Notes: generated by a model from the letters alone, not told the origin. DNA of 64,000 nt from Conexibacter sp. DBS9H8 (GCF_023330685.1 NZ_CP097128.1:2666001-2730000); one strand, 5' to 3'. Shown: positions 35,302-44,195, counted from the stretch's first letter. Numbers and translations: made by a program.

Positions 35302-36345
35302 GTGCGCAACCCCCGTGACTTCTTCCAGCCGCTCGCGATCGGGGCCCCCGATCCGGTGCGCGAGATTCCCTTCCGGCCCTCCCGGATGATCCACTTTCTC
35401 AACTTCGCGAACGAGAAAATGGTCGCCAAGGTGCCCGAGATCGCGCCGACGGTCGACATCCTCCTGGGCAACCTCGAGGACGCCGTGTCCGTCGATGACA
35501 AGGTCGCCGCCCGGGAGGGACTGATCAAGGTTGGCTCGGAGGTCGATCTTGGCGACACGCAGCTGTGGACCCGGATCAACAGCCTCGAGTCGCCGTGGGT
35601 GCTCGACGACCTCACCGAGCTCGTCACGCGGATCGGGAACAAGCTCGACGTGATCATGATCCCGAAGGTGGAGGGCGCCCAGGACATCCACTACGTCGAT
35701 CGGCTCGTCGCCCAGCTTGAGGCCAAGGCCGGGGTGACCCGTCCGATTCTCCTGCACGCGATCCTCGAAACGGCCTCGGGCATGGTCAACGTCGAGGCGA
35801 TCGCCTCGGCGTCCCCCCGGATGCAGGGCATCTCCCTCGGCCCGGCCGACCTCGCTGCGAGCCGCCGGATGAAGACGACCCGTGTCGGCGGCGGCCACCC
35901 CGGGTACGTCTCGATCGCCGACCCCACCGAGGACGGTGCCGAGCGCCGGACGGCCCAGCAGGATCCGTGGCACTACACGATCGCGCGGATGGTCGACGCC
36001 TGCACCGCCAACGGCATCCTACCCTTCTACGGTCCCTTCGGCGACATCAAGGACACCGAGGCCTGTGAAGCGCAGTTCCGGGCCGCGTTCCTGCTCGGCT
36101 GCGTCGGCACCTGGAGCCTCCATCCGGTGCAGATCGGGATCGCCAAGAAGGTGTTCTCGCCCGACCCTGACGAGGTCCGCTTCGCCAAGAAGGTGATTGA
36201 GGCGATCCCCGACGGACGGGGCGTCCACATGATCGACGGGAAGATGCAGGACGACGCGACCTGGAAGCAGTCCAAGGTGCTCGTCGACCTTGCGACCCTC
36301 CTGGCCGAGAAGGACCCGGAGCTCAAGACCGCCTACGGGCTCTAA
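35302..36345 (+). CDS. mcl: Malyl-CoA/beta-methylmalyl-CoA lyase (HpcH/HpaI family)
   Basis: 347 residues. GTG 35302 is chosen because TGAGGAGAT lies 8 bases upstream and the protein then begins [16 protein letters not shown] as in known lyases; the open frame extends to 35056 without homology. The TIM barrel shows [19 protein letters not shown] (metal site), [32 protein letters not shown] (catalytic Glu) and [15 protein letters not shown]. The length equals the Chloroflexus-type Mcl. It cleaves beta-methylmalyl-CoA to glyoxylate and propionyl-CoA, and malyl-CoA to glyoxylate and acetyl-CoA. It faces the MaoC gene divergently and precedes an Rrf2 regulator. Confidence 0.92.
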   Translation: MRNPRDFFQPLAIGAPDPVREIPFRPSRMIHFLNFANEKMVAKVPEIAPTVDILLGNLEDAVSVDDKVAAREGLIKVGSEVDLGDTQLWTRINSLESPWVLDDLTELVTRIGNKLDVIMIPKVEGAQDIHYVDRLVAQLEAKAGVTRPILLHAILETASGMVNVEAIASASPRMQGISLGPADLAASRRMKTTRVGGGHPGYVSIADPTEDGAERRTAQQDPWHYTIARMVDACTANGILPFYGPFGDIKDTEACEAQFRAAFLLGCVGTWSLHPVQIGIAKKVFSPDPDEVRFAKKVIEAIPDGRGVHMIDGKMQDDATWKQSKVLVDLATLLAEKDPELKTAYGL

Positions 36346-36359
36346 CCCCGGGGCGCACA

Positions 36360-36405
36360 GGGGCGGGCACGCGGGCGCCGACAAGCGCGTCCGCAGGCCC
36401 GCCCC
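36360..36405 (+). terminator. GC-rich hairpin after the lyase gene
   Basis: GGGGCGGGC (36360-36368) pairs with GCCCGCCCC (36397-36405), enclosing a second partial stem. It sits 15 bases past the lyase stop and just before the Rrf2 gene. No clear U-tract follows, so it may be a terminator or a pause hairpin. Confidence 0.45.
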
Positions 36406-36422
36406 GCCATACTGACCCGTCG

Positions 36423-36881
36423 ATGAGGATCTCCGCCAAAGCCGACTACGCCGTGCGCGCCGTCGTCGAACTCGCTGCGAGCACGGAGGACAAGCCGGTC
36501 AAGGCCGAGCGGATCGCCACCGCCCAGGAGATCCCGCTCAACTTCCTCGAGAACATCCTCGGCGAGCTGCGCCACGCCGGCATCGTCCGGTCCCACCGCG
36601 GCGCCGAGGGCGGCTTCCGCCTCGCCCGGCCGGCCGAGGAGATCCAGGTCGCCGAGGTCATCCGTGCCGTCGAAGGTCCACTCGCGAGCGTCCGCGGCGC
36701 TCCGCCGGAGGACTCCTCCTACCCGGGCGCCTCCGCCGCCCTTCCCCGCGTGTGGATTGCGGTCCGCGCGAACCTGCGCCGGGTCGTCGAGGTCGTGACG
36801 ATCGCCGACATCGCGAGCGGCGCCCTACCTGACGCGGTGGAGGCCCTCGCCCGCGACCCGGAGGCCTGGGTCACCCGCTGA
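36423..36881 (+). CDS. Rrf2-family transcriptional regulator without cluster cysteines
   Basis: 152 residues starting MRISAKADYAVRAVVELAAS, the typical Rrf2 winged-HTH opening. DNA-recognition segment IPLNFLENILGELRHAGIV and wing SHRGAEGGFRLARPAEEI follow. The dimerisation helix is present. The three cysteines that hold the Fe-S cluster in IscR/NsrR/RsrR are absent (no Cys in the protein), so it should be a cluster-free type such as CymR. Position between the lyase and the CitE-like gene makes it a candidate regulator of this locus. Confidence 0.9.
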   Translation: MRISAKADYAVRAVVELAASTEDKPVKAERIATAQEIPLNFLENILGELRHAGIVRSHRGAEGGFRLARPAEEIQVAEVIRAVEGPLASVRGAPPEDSSYPGASAALPRVWIAVRANLRRVVEVVTIADIASGALPDAVEALARDPEAWVTR

Positions 36882-36925
36882 GCGTGACCTTGCGCCTCGG
36901 GCACGGCCCCCCGCGCCACCCCCTG

Positions 36926-37813
36926 TCAGGCACAGGCCGTGATCTCCCAGATCGGCTGACAGATCGCGTCCCACAGGGGCCGCGGGCGATCGTGGCCCAT
37001 GTCCGCGATCAACACGAGCCGGGCCCCGGGGATCAACTCGGCGGTCCGCTCCCCACCGGAGGGGGCGATCAGCGTGTCGTCGAGACCGTGCAGGACGAGC
37101 GTCGGCAGCGCCAGCGCGGCGAGCGCGGCCGCGCGCGACCCGCCGGCGAGCATCGCCGCGAGCTGGCGCTGGGTTCCCTCCGGGCAGAGCCCGCGGTCAA
37201 AGGCCTCGGCGGCGAGCCGACGTGTCTCCTCGGCCTCCGGGTATCGGTGCGAGTGCCAGGCCAGCCACCGGGACGAGGAGTCGATGTAGGCCTCACGCTC
37301 GGTCGGGCTCGGGGCGAGCAGCGCATCGAGTGAGGCAGGCGCGGCCTGACCGTACTCGGGCTCGCCGGTGGAGGACATCATCGACGTGAGGCTGAGCAGA
37401 CGCCCCGGATGCTCGATCGCCATCGTCTGGGCGATGAACCCGCCCATCGAAGCGCCGAGCACGTGCGCACGCTCGAGCCCGAGCGCGTCGAGCAGGCCGA
37501 CCGCATCGGCAGCCATGTCGCTCAACGTGTACGGCGCGAGCGCACGGGCTCCGTCGAGGTCGCCGGCGAGGACCCGAGACATGATCGCCTCGATCGGTGC
37601 GGGCGCGTCCGCGAACTTCTGTGAGAGGCCGGTGTCGCGATTGTCGAAGCTGATCACGTACCGGCCGGGAGCAGCGAGGTGGGCACAGAAAGCGCGTGGC
37701 CAGCCGATCAGCTGCGTGCCGAAACCCATCACCATCAGGATCGGCTGATCCGCCGGGGACCCGTGGGTCTCGTACTCGAGGGCGATTCCGCTGGGCAGCG
37801 TGACCTGGGTCAT
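36926..37813 (-). CDS. Alpha/beta-fold hydrolase
   Basis: 295 residues. The oxyanion/HG-type segment ILMVMGFGTQLIGWP, the FDNRDTGLSQ motif, the nucleophile elbow VLGASMGGFIAQTMA (Ser in GASMGG), acid strand TLVLHGLDDTLIAPSGG and catalytic His in IADMGHDRPR are intact, so it is a competent serine hydrolase of the RdmC/esterase-like group. The substrate is unknown. It is paralogous to the hydrolase at 50198-51124. Only 30 bases separate its start from the divergent CitE-like gene. Confidence 0.9.
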   Translation of the reverse strand: MTQVTLPSGIALEYETHGSPADQPILMVMGFGTQLIGWPRAFCAHLAAPGRYVISFDNRDTGLSQKFADAPAPIEAIMSRVLAGDLDGARALAPYTLSDMAADAVGLLDALGLERAHVLGASMGGFIAQTMAIEHPGRLLSLTSMMSSTGEPEYGQAAPASLDALLAPSPTEREAYIDSSSRWLAWHSHRYPEAEETRRLAAEAFDRGLCPEGTQRQLAAMLAGGSRAAALAALALPTLVLHGLDDTLIAPSGGERTAELIPGARLVLIADMGHDRPRPLWDAICQPIWEITACA

Positions 37814-37843
37814 TCGGGGCAGAACTGTAGTCTCCCGCCCCGA

Positions 37844-38695
37844 ATGTCAGAGACCTCCCCCATCCGTCTGCGCTCGGTGCTCTACATGCCCGGCGCCAAC
37901 GAGCGCGCGCTCGAAAAGGCCAAGGGCCTCGCAGCGGACGCGCTCATCCTCGACCTCGAGGATGCCGTCGCCCCGGCCGCCAAGGAGGAGGCCCGTGAGC
38001 GGGTCGCCGCCGCCGTCGGCGCCTACCCGTCCAAGACGGTGACGATCCGCGTCAACGCGATCGGCACCCGCTGGCATGCGCGCGACGTCGAGGTCGCCGG
38101 ACAGGCCGGCCCGGATGCGATCGTCGTGCCGAAGGTCGGCTCGGTCGCCGACGTGCTCGGCGTCGCCGACGCCCTCGAGGCCGCGGGCGCCCCGGAGCGC
38201 ACGGCGATCTGGGCGATGATCGAGTCCCCCGCGGCGATCCTCCACGCCGAGGCGATCGCGGCTGCGACCGAGCGGCTCACCGTGCTCGTGATGGGCACCA
38301 ACGACCTGCTCAAGGAGCTGTACGCGACCGCGACGCCCGGCCGTGAGGCACTGCTGACGAGCCTGAAGTGGGCCGTCCTGTCCGCGCGGGCGGCGAACAA
38401 GATGATCCTCGACGGCGTCTACAACGACGTCAAGAACCTCGAGGGCTTCACCGCGGAGGCGCTGCAGGGCAAGCAGTTCGGCTTTGACGGGAAGACCCTG
38501 ATCCACCCGGGGCAGATCGAGCCGACCAACACCGTCTTCTCCCCCTCCGCCGAGGAGATCGCCCACGCCGAGAAGGTGATCGCCGCCTTTGAGGAGGCCG
38601 AGGCGGCCGGGGCCGGCGTCGTCACCGTGGACGGGGCGATGATCGAGAATCTGCATGTCGAAACGGCCCGGCGGATCCTCACGCTCGCCGGCTGA
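37844..38695 (+). CDS. CitE-like HpcH/HpaI lyase or thioesterase
   Basis: 283 residues from ATG 37844. Barrel motifs: RSVLYMPGANERALEKA (CoA/phosphate region), DALILDLEDAVAPAAKEEA (metal-binding Glu/Asp), TIRVNAIGTRWHARD, DAIVVPKVGSVADV, WAMIESPAAILHAEAIA and GKTLIHPGQIEPTN. This resembles the mycobacterial CitE/Rv2498c type and Mcl2 (malyl-CoA thioesterase), proteins that cleave or hydrolyse citramalyl-, malyl- or beta-methylmalyl-CoA. With mcl and a MaoC hydratase 2.5 kb away it probably supplies the second lyase/thioesterase step. The exact substrate is not determinable here. Confidence 0.85.
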   Translation: MSETSPIRLRSVLYMPGANERALEKAKGLAADALILDLEDAVAPAAKEEARERVAAAVGAYPSKTVTIRVNAIGTRWHARDVEVAGQAGPDAIVVPKVGSVADVLGVADALEAAGAPERTAIWAMIESPAAILHAEAIAAATERLTVLVMGTNDLLKELYATATPGREALLTSLKWAVLSARAANKMILDGVYNDVKNLEGFTAEALQGKQFGFDGKTLIHPGQIEPTNTVFSPSAEEIAHAEKVIAAFEEAEAAGAGVVTVDGAMIENLHVETARRILTLAG

Positions 38696-38799
38696 TCACA
38701 TCGCCGCCCACCCCCAGCTCAACCCAGCCGGCGCAGCCGACGCTCGGCCGCGGGTTTTCTCGTGATTCTCTTGGGTTGAGCGGGTACCGTTAAGCGTCG

Positions 38800-38946
38800 A
38801 TGACCGGGATGGCCCTGATGTTGACGCCGGTGCCCCACGGGTGGGCGGTCACGCTCACCGACGGTCGCGAGCTTGCGCGGTTCGTCGGACCGTTCGCGCG
38901 CCAGCGCGCGCTGCGGTTCCTCTCGTCGCTCACCGCCGCCAGCTAG
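38800..38946 (+). CDS. Possible 48-residue protein, unknown
   Basis: ATG at 38800 opens a 48-codon frame: MTGMALMLTPVPHGWAVTL, then DGRELARFVGPFARQRALRF, ending SSLTAAS. It lies alone in the 279-base gap between the CitE-like gene and a convergent small membrane protein. The strand-then-basic-helix pattern (hydrophobic-charged alternation, then RQRALRFL) is plausible for a small folded protein. No Shine-Dalgarno is evident. Chance ORFs of this size are common in GC-rich DNA. Confidence 0.4.
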   Translation: MTGMALMLTPVPHGWAVTLTDGRELARFVGPFARQRALRFLSSLTAAS

Positions 38947-38974
38947 AGCGACGCGCGCGGGACGACGACCTCAC

Positions 38975-39169
38975 TCACCGCCGGGCGCGGGCAACCTCGA
39001 ACACGCTGAAGCTGAGCACCGCCGCGACGACGAGCGGAAGCACGAACCAGCCGGCATGGCCGATCAACGCGGTGAGCGCGAGGGCGACGATCACCGCGAC
39101 GGCGACTCGCCAGTCGTCACCGACGACAAAGTCGTAGAGAAAGCGCAGGAAGGCCTGTATCCGGGTCAT
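38975..39169 (-). CDS. Small membrane protein coupled to a COG4280-type gene
   Basis: 64 residues from ATG 39169, which overlaps the upstream gene's stop (ATGA). The sequence MTRIQAFLRFLYDFVVGDDW is followed by two hydrophobic helices (VAVAVIVALALTALIGHAGW, FVLPLVVAAVLSFSVF) and ends EVARARR. It is probably an accessory subunit of the polytopic protein encoded just upstream, since the two are translationally coupled. Function unknown. Confidence 0.7.
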   Translation of the reverse strand: MTRIQAFLRFLYDFVVGDDWRVAVAVIVALALTALIGHAGWFVLPLVVAAVLSFSVFEVARARR

Positions 39170-39912
39170 GCCGCCACCCCGACCCGAACCTGGCGGCGCA
39201 GCGCCGAGACGAGCCCGAGCGCGACCAGGGCGACCACCGGGATCACCCACAGCAGCGAGGCGTCCGCCCCGGGCCAGTGGGCGCCGGCGCCCTCACCACC
39301 CCAGAAGGTGCCGAAGCTCGTCAACATCACCCCGACGATGAACTTCATCGTGTTCTCCGGCACCCGGGCGAGGGGTGCCTTGAGCGCGGCGCCAGCGGCG
39401 GTGACGGCAAGCACGGCGATCACCGCCGCGACCGCGGCGAGGGGAACGTCGTGCTGGTTGGCCCCGAAGGTGAGGGCGATGAACACGACCTCGAGCCCCT
39501 CCAGAAACGAGCCCTTGAAGGCGATCAGGAACGAGTAGCCGTCGAGCCGATCCGGCGGCACCTCACCGGCGGCTCGGGCGGCGGCGGTCTCCTGCCGGTA
39601 GGCCGCATCCTCATCATGGAGGGCCTTGAGCCCGCTCGCGCGCAGGATCGCCTTGCGCAGCCACTGCAGGCCGAAGATGAGCAGCAGCCCACCGACGAGG
39701 ACCCGGAGCGTGTTGAGCGGAATCGCCGTGAGCGCCGGTCCGAGCGCAGCGGTGATCACGGCGAGCGCGAGGAGGGCGGCCCCAACCCCGTAGTAGGCCG
39801 ACCGCCAGCTGCGGGAACTGCCGACGGCGAGGACGATCGTCAGCGCCTCCACCGCCTCAACCGCGCAAGCGAGGAAGACGGAGACGGCCAGCCCGGCTTG
39901 GGTCGCGCTCAT
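39166..39912 (-). CDS. Polytopic membrane protein, COG4280-like, with paired Glu motifs
   Basis: 248 residues, about seven helices. Two internally similar halves each carry an acidic motif in a helix: FLACAVEAVEALTIVLAVG near the N-terminus and KGSFLEGLEVVFIALTFG in the middle. Such E-x-x-E pairs recall FTR1-type iron permeases (REGLE) and UPF0016 cation transporters, suggesting metal or cation transport. This is inference. A soluble loop with KALHDEDAAYRQE separates the halves. It lies upstream of, and coupled to, a 64-residue membrane protein; the neighbouring operon encodes an Fbp-type importer. Confidence 0.75.
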   Translation of the reverse strand: MSATQAGLAVSVFLACAVEAVEALTIVLAVGSSRSWRSAYYGVGAALLALAVITAALGPALTAIPLNTLRVLVGGLLLIFGLQWLRKAILRASGLKALHDEDAAYRQETAAARAAGEVPPDRLDGYSFLIAFKGSFLEGLEVVFIALTFGANQHDVPLAAVAAVIAVLAVTAAGAALKAPLARVPENTMKFIVGVMLTSFGTFWGGEGAGAHWPGADASLLWVIPVVALVALGLVSALRRQVRVGVAA

Positions 39913-39948
39913 CGGTGTGGTCCTTGGTGCATGGGCTCGGGTCCCTTC

Positions 39949-41211
39949 TCAGGCGTCCGGGAACGGTCCGTTCACCGTCCAGGCGGGAACCTGGTCACCA
40001 TCATTGTGGATGATCGGCCGGCCGGCGTCCTCGTCGCGCCGAGCCGGAACGCCGGCTCCGGTGCCGGCGAGCACCGCCGCCCCGGCGAGCGGCGGGCTCG
40101 GCGTGTGGGGATCCTCGCCAAAGACGAGCGCGGTGCCGGGGTCGATGTAGACGTCAACCTCCGTCCCGCGTGGAAAGGAGCGGCGGTCGAAGATGCCGGT
40201 GAAGGAGACTCCGGCGCCGGCCTCGAGCACGTACACGTACCCGCGTCCCTGGTAGGCGCCGTCGCGGACAACTGCGCGCAGCGAGGCGGCCCGGGCGCCG
40301 CGCCGGACGATCCGGGCGGCCGTCGGGCGCAACAGCACCTGCACGGCCGCCCCGGCCGGCAACGGGGCGAGGACGGTCGCCGCCAGCTCGAGCTGGCGGC
40401 GCGGATCGTCGCTGGGGATGAGCACCCGCCCGCGGCCGGGACAGCTCCGCGGGCCGGTGAGCAGCCGACCGTGCAGGGTGCCGCTGACCCCGGTGAAACG
40501 CGCGATGAACGGGCTCGCGGGGGTCCGGTAGATCGTCTCCGGCGCGCCGATCTGGACGAGCTCCCCGTTCTCGAGGACACCGATCTCATCCCCGAGGGCG
40601 AACGCCTCGGCCTGATCGTGGGTGATGTAGACGGCGGTGGCGCCGTGGTCGCGCGACAGCGTGCCGATCTCCACTCGCAGCCGTTCGCGCAGGTTCGCAT
40701 CCAGCGCCGACAACGGCTCGTCGAAGAGCAGCACCCCCGGCCTCGCCACGAGCGCCCGCGCGAGCGCGACCCGCTGCTGCTGGCCGCCCGAGAGCTCGTG
40801 CGGGTACCGCTCGCCGTAGGCGGCGAGGCCGACCTTGTCGAGCATCGCGGCGGCCCGCGCCAGGCCCTCGACCCGGGAGAGTGACCGCCGGCGCAACGGG
40901 AAGGCGACGTTCTGGCTGACGGTGAGGTGCGGCCACAGGGCGAAGTCCTGGAAGACCATGCCGAGATCACGCTTGTCCGGGGCGACGTGGACGCGGTCGG
41001 AGGCGACGAGGCGCCCGCCGATCTCGATCTCCCCGGCGGTCGGGCGCTCGATCCCCGCAAGGCAGCGGATCAGCGTCGTCTTGCCGCTGCCGGATGGGCC
41101 GAGCAGAACGAGGAAGCGCCCCGGCGCGAGGGTGAGGCTCGCCTCCTTCAGCGCGGCGATCTGCCCGTAGCGTTTGCTGACCGAACGCAGCTCGACATTG
41201 GCGGCGCTCAT
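39949..41211 (-). CDS. ABC transporter ATP-binding protein, FbpC/PotA-like
   Basis: 420 residues from ATG 41211, overlapping the permease stop (ATGA). Walker A LLGPSGSGKTTLIRCLAG, Q-loop GMVFQDFALWPHLTV, signature HELSGGQQQRVALARALVA, Walker B GVLLFDEPLSALDAN and switch YITHDQAEAFALGDE are all present. The C-terminal TOBE-type domain (about 245-385) is that of the iron(III)/spermidine/molybdate family. The ending (GRPIIHNDGDQVPAWTVNG) is an unusual extension. The frame stays open upstream through the permease, but the coupled ATG is the real start. Confidence 0.93.
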   Translation of the reverse strand: MSAANVELRSVSKRYGQIAALKEASLTLAPGRFLVLLGPSGSGKTTLIRCLAGIERPTAGEIEIGGRLVASDRVHVAPDKRDLGMVFQDFALWPHLTVSQNVAFPLRRRSLSRVEGLARAAAMLDKVGLAAYGERYPHELSGGQQQRVALARALVARPGVLLFDEPLSALDANLRERLRVEIGTLSRDHGATAVYITHDQAEAFALGDEIGVLENGELVQIGAPETIYRTPASPFIARFTGVSGTLHGRLLTGPRSCPGRGRVLIPSDDPRRQLELAATVLAPLPAGAAVQVLLRPTAARIVRRGARAASLRAVVRDGAYQGRGYVYVLEAGAGVSFTGIFDRRSFPRGTEVDVYIDPGTALVFGEDPHTPSPPLAGAAVLAGTGAGVPARRDEDAGRPIIHNDGDQVPAWTVNGPFPDA

Positions 41212-42977
41212 GACTGGGCGGCCCCGACTTGGCGCCAGCCGCGCGGGGCGAGCAGGCGGTAGAGGGCCAGGACGACTCCGACGATGACGAGCGCGCCGAG
41301 CACCGACAGCACCTCCATGGCAGATCCCTCCGAGTAGTGATAGTTGGACAGCTCCTTGTTGATCATCACCGACAGCGGAAACTTTCCGGGCGGGTAGAGG
41401 AACTCGGAGATCGGCAGCTCGAAGAACGTGCCGGCGAAGCAGTAGAGCCACACCCAGACGACGTAGCGGGAGAGGACCGGCAGGGCCACCCGGGCCCACG
41501 CGACCGGGCCGCTCGCCCCGTGCGTTCGCGCGGAGGTGAGGAGGCCGTCGTCGAGTTGGGCGAGCGGACCGACGAGGATCCGCGAGTTGTTCGGCAACGC
41601 CCCGGCGATGTAGGCGAGGGTGAGCAGGAACGTCGTGCCGTAGAGGGCGAGGCCGAGCGAGTGCATCAGGGGCAGGTTGTAGATGAGGATGTAGCCGGCC
41701 GCCATCACGAGGGAGGGGAGCGCGACGGCGCCGAGCAGGACGAGGTCGAGTACGCGCCCGACCGGGCCGGTGTTCTGACGGGTGAGCAGGCGCGCGACCG
41801 GAACGGAGAGGACCATCACGACCGCTGCGCAGATGAGCGACAGCTTCAGCGAGTACAGGAGCGGGGCAGTCAATGCGCCGTCGCGCAGCACCTCTGCGTA
41901 ATAGTGCAGAGTGAGCCCGGAGCCGCCGAAGATGCTGCCGTCGTTCGTGAGCAGCGATGCGCTCACCGCGCCGACGATCGGCACACCGAGGGCGATCAGA
42001 AAGAAGACGACGACCACCCCGACGGCAACCACCTGGCCGAGGGGACGGAACTGGTGGCGGCTGCAGGGGCGGGTGCGGCCTGACAGGACGCGATAGGCGC
42101 GGCCGTTGAGGGCGCGGCGCTGGGCGAAGAGGGCGATCCCGGCGAGCCCGACGAGCGTGCAGCCGATCGACGCGGCGAGGGGGAAGCTGAGCGGAATGCT
42201 GTAGACGGCGTTGTAGAGGGCGTAGGTGGCAAGGAAGTACTGGGAGTCGTACCCGAGGGTGGTGGCGACGCCGTAGTCGCTGATCGTCTCGGCGAACACG
42301 ATCGCCAGGGCCGTCCAGATCGCCGGGGCGATGATCGGCAGCACGACCCGCAGCGCGCCGAGCCGGCCGGCCCCGTGGGCGCGAGCGGCATGCTCGAAGC
42401 TCGACCCGAGCCCGGGAAGCGCCGCGGAGACGGCGAGGTAGGCAAACGGCACGCCCTTGAGCCCGTCGACGAGGATGATCCCGACCGGCCCGTACAGCGG
42501 ACCCCGGCCGAAGGTCGCGACGCTGGTGAGGAGTGGTCCGGCGTGGTCGAGCACGCCCGCGGGCTCGAACAACCGCTCCCAGCCGATCGCGACGAGGTAG
42601 CTCGGACTGAGCAGCAGCGCCCAGATCCCGACGCTCCACAGCCGCCGGCCGATCACGTTGGTGCGGTGGACGAGCAGGGCGAGCGGGAGCCCGCAGGTGA
42701 CGGCCAGCAGCGCCGAGCCGACGCCGACGAGCGCCGTCCGGCTGAGGGAGGCAAGGGAGGCGCCGCTGAAGGCCTGACCGAAGTACTCGAGGGTGAACCA
42801 CTGATGTCCCTGGACGAACAAGCGCGGACTCACCGAGACGAGCAGGAACGCGCCGATCGGGACGATCACCAGCACGGCGAGCACGGTGAACATCACCGTG
42901 CTCAGCCCGAGACGGGGCCGGACGCGTGGGATCCGCAGGGATCCCACGCGCCGGCGGGCCGGGGTGAGGACGCTCAT
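41208..42977 (-). CDS. ABC transporter permease, fused two-module FbpB type
   Basis: 589 residues with about 12 membrane helices in two homologous halves, each carrying an EAA-type loop: FEHAARAHGAGRLGALRVVL in the first half and LTSARTHGASGPVAWARVAL in the second. Fused permeases of this size are typical of ferric iron (FbpB), thiamine (ThiP) and related importers. It forms the channel with the ATPase encoded immediately downstream and the binding protein encoded upstream. The substrate is not certain from the permease alone. Confidence 0.92.
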   Translation of the reverse strand: MSVLTPARRRVGSLRIPRVRPRLGLSTVMFTVLAVLVIVPIGAFLLVSVSPRLFVQGHQWFTLEYFGQAFSGASLASLSRTALVGVGSALLAVTCGLPLALLVHRTNVIGRRLWSVGIWALLLSPSYLVAIGWERLFEPAGVLDHAGPLLTSVATFGRGPLYGPVGIILVDGLKGVPFAYLAVSAALPGLGSSFEHAARAHGAGRLGALRVVLPIIAPAIWTALAIVFAETISDYGVATTLGYDSQYFLATYALYNAVYSIPLSFPLAASIGCTLVGLAGIALFAQRRALNGRAYRVLSGRTRPCSRHQFRPLGQVVAVGVVVVFFLIALGVPIVGAVSASLLTNDGSIFGGSGLTLHYYAEVLRDGALTAPLLYSLKLSLICAAVVMVLSVPVARLLTRQNTGPVGRVLDLVLLGAVALPSLVMAAGYILIYNLPLMHSLGLALYGTTFLLTLAYIAGALPNNSRILVGPLAQLDDGLLTSARTHGASGPVAWARVALPVLSRYVVWVWLYCFAGTFFELPISEFLYPPGKFPLSVMINKELSNYHYSEGSAMEVLSVLGALVIVGVVLALYRLLAPRGWRQVGAAQS

Positions 42978-43028
42978 GGGCGCCTCACCGCCCTGCTCGA
43001 CGTCATCGGCACCGACCCGTCCACCCCA

Positions 43029-44195
43029 CTACTGGGCGATGTTGTTCGTGAACCAGCCGTTGATCGCCGCTTCCCGCGCCCCCCACGTGTAGGGGTTGAT
43101 CGTCTGGCTCGACAGGGACGAGAAGGCCGGCAGCTCGCTCTTGGGCGCGGTGTTGGGGGCCACCGGCCAGTAGAGGGAGTCGCCGGTCGGGTCGCCGGTC
43201 TGCATCTGGTGCTGCCCGGCCGGGCTGAGCACGTAGCTGATGAACTTCTGCGCCTCCGCCTGGACGGCCGCCGGCGCCTTGGCGTCGACCCCGATCGCGG
43301 AGGGGAGGACGGTGAGGTCGGGGAGGAAGTCGACCTTCAGCCCCGGCGTCGTCGCCGCGGCGCCGATCGCCGCCGAGCTTTGGATCAGCCCGAGCGCGAT
43401 CTGACCGGTGGTGAGCAGGTGGAGGGTGTCCCCGTTGGTCTGGGACACGTGGAGGCCGTTGGCTTTGAGCTTCTTGAGGTAGCTCTCGCCGGCGGAGACG
43501 CCGCCCATCATCTGCATGATCCCGGCGACGCACGGATAGGTGGGGCCCGAGACGGCCGGGTCGTTCATGCCGACCTTCCCCTTCAGGCTCGCCGACAGCA
43601 GGCCCGCCCACGTCTTGGGCGGGTTCGGCAGCAGCTTGGCGTTGTAGATCGCCGTGCAGCCCATGGTGATCCCCGTCGGCACGAAGCTGTGGTCCGAAGG
43701 CACGACCTTCTCCCCGGCGGCGTTGAGCGGGGGCACCTGGAGTCCCTTCCTGAGCAGGCCCTGCTGATCGAGCGAGGCAAAGGCGGTCGCTCCGTCCACC
43801 CACAGCAGTCCCCACTGCGGGTCGGCCTTCTCGGCCTGGATGCGCGCGAGCAGCGGCCCGGTCGAGTCGTCGACAAGCTCAGTCGGCACACCGGTCGCCG
43901 CCGAGAACGCCTTCACCGTGTTGATGTCATAGCCCTGAGCGGAGTACACCAGCAGCGTCGGGCCCTTGCCGGCGCCGTGGTTGGCGTGCAGGTCCGCTCC
44001 GGGGACGTTCGTCGCCGAGCTGGCAGCGCTCGCCGTAGCGGCAGTGCTCGCCGTGCCGGTCGTGGCGGGCGACGCGCTCGTGGCGGCCGGCGCGGCGGCG
44101 TGGGTGGTGGTCGAGCTTGACCCACAGGCGCTGATCGCGGTCGCAGCGAGGAGGGCGGCGGCGGCACCAAGGGCCGTCCGGGGGTGGAGGTGCAC
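43029..44195 (-). CDS. ABC substrate-binding lipoprotein, iron(III)-like
   Basis: 388 residues. GTG 44195 is chosen because AGAAGGAG precedes it and a lipoprotein signal follows (HPRTALGAAAALLAATAISAC, lipobox ISAC). A Ser/Thr/Ala-rich linker (about 25-65) separates the anchor from the binding domain. The type II periplasmic-binding fold shows LLVYSAQGYDINTVKAFSA, DDSTGPLLARIQAEK, WAGLLSASLKGKVGMNDP and FISYVLSPAGQHQMQ, as in FbpA-like and 2-aminoethylphosphonate-like proteins. It heads the operon with permease and ATPase. Iron is the best guess, phosphonate a real alternative. Confidence 0.88.
   Translation of the reverse strand: MHLHPRTALGAAAALLAATAISACGSSSTTTHAAAPAATSASPATTGTASTAATASAASSATNVPGADLHANHGAGKGPTLLVYSAQGYDINTVKAFSAATGVPTELVDDSTGPLLARIQAEKADPQWGLLWVDGATAFASLDQQGLLRKGLQVPPLNAAGEKVVPSDHSFVPTGITMGCTAIYNAKLLPNPPKTWAGLLSASLKGKVGMNDPAVSGPTYPCVAGIMQMMGGVSAGESYLKKLKANGLHVSQTNGDTLHLLTTGQIALGLIQSSAAIGAAATTPGLKVDFLPDLTVLPSAIGVDAKAPAAVQAEAQKFISYVLSPAGQHQMQTGDPTGDSLYWPVAPNTAPKSELPAFSSLSSQTINPYTWGAREAAINGWFTNNIAQ

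Noticed and set aside
41212..42801. Apparent 950-residue fusion of the ABC ATPase with an N-terminal extension
   Set aside because: The extension is an out-of-frame reading of the permease gene; the ATPase starts at ATG 41211, coupled to the permease stop.
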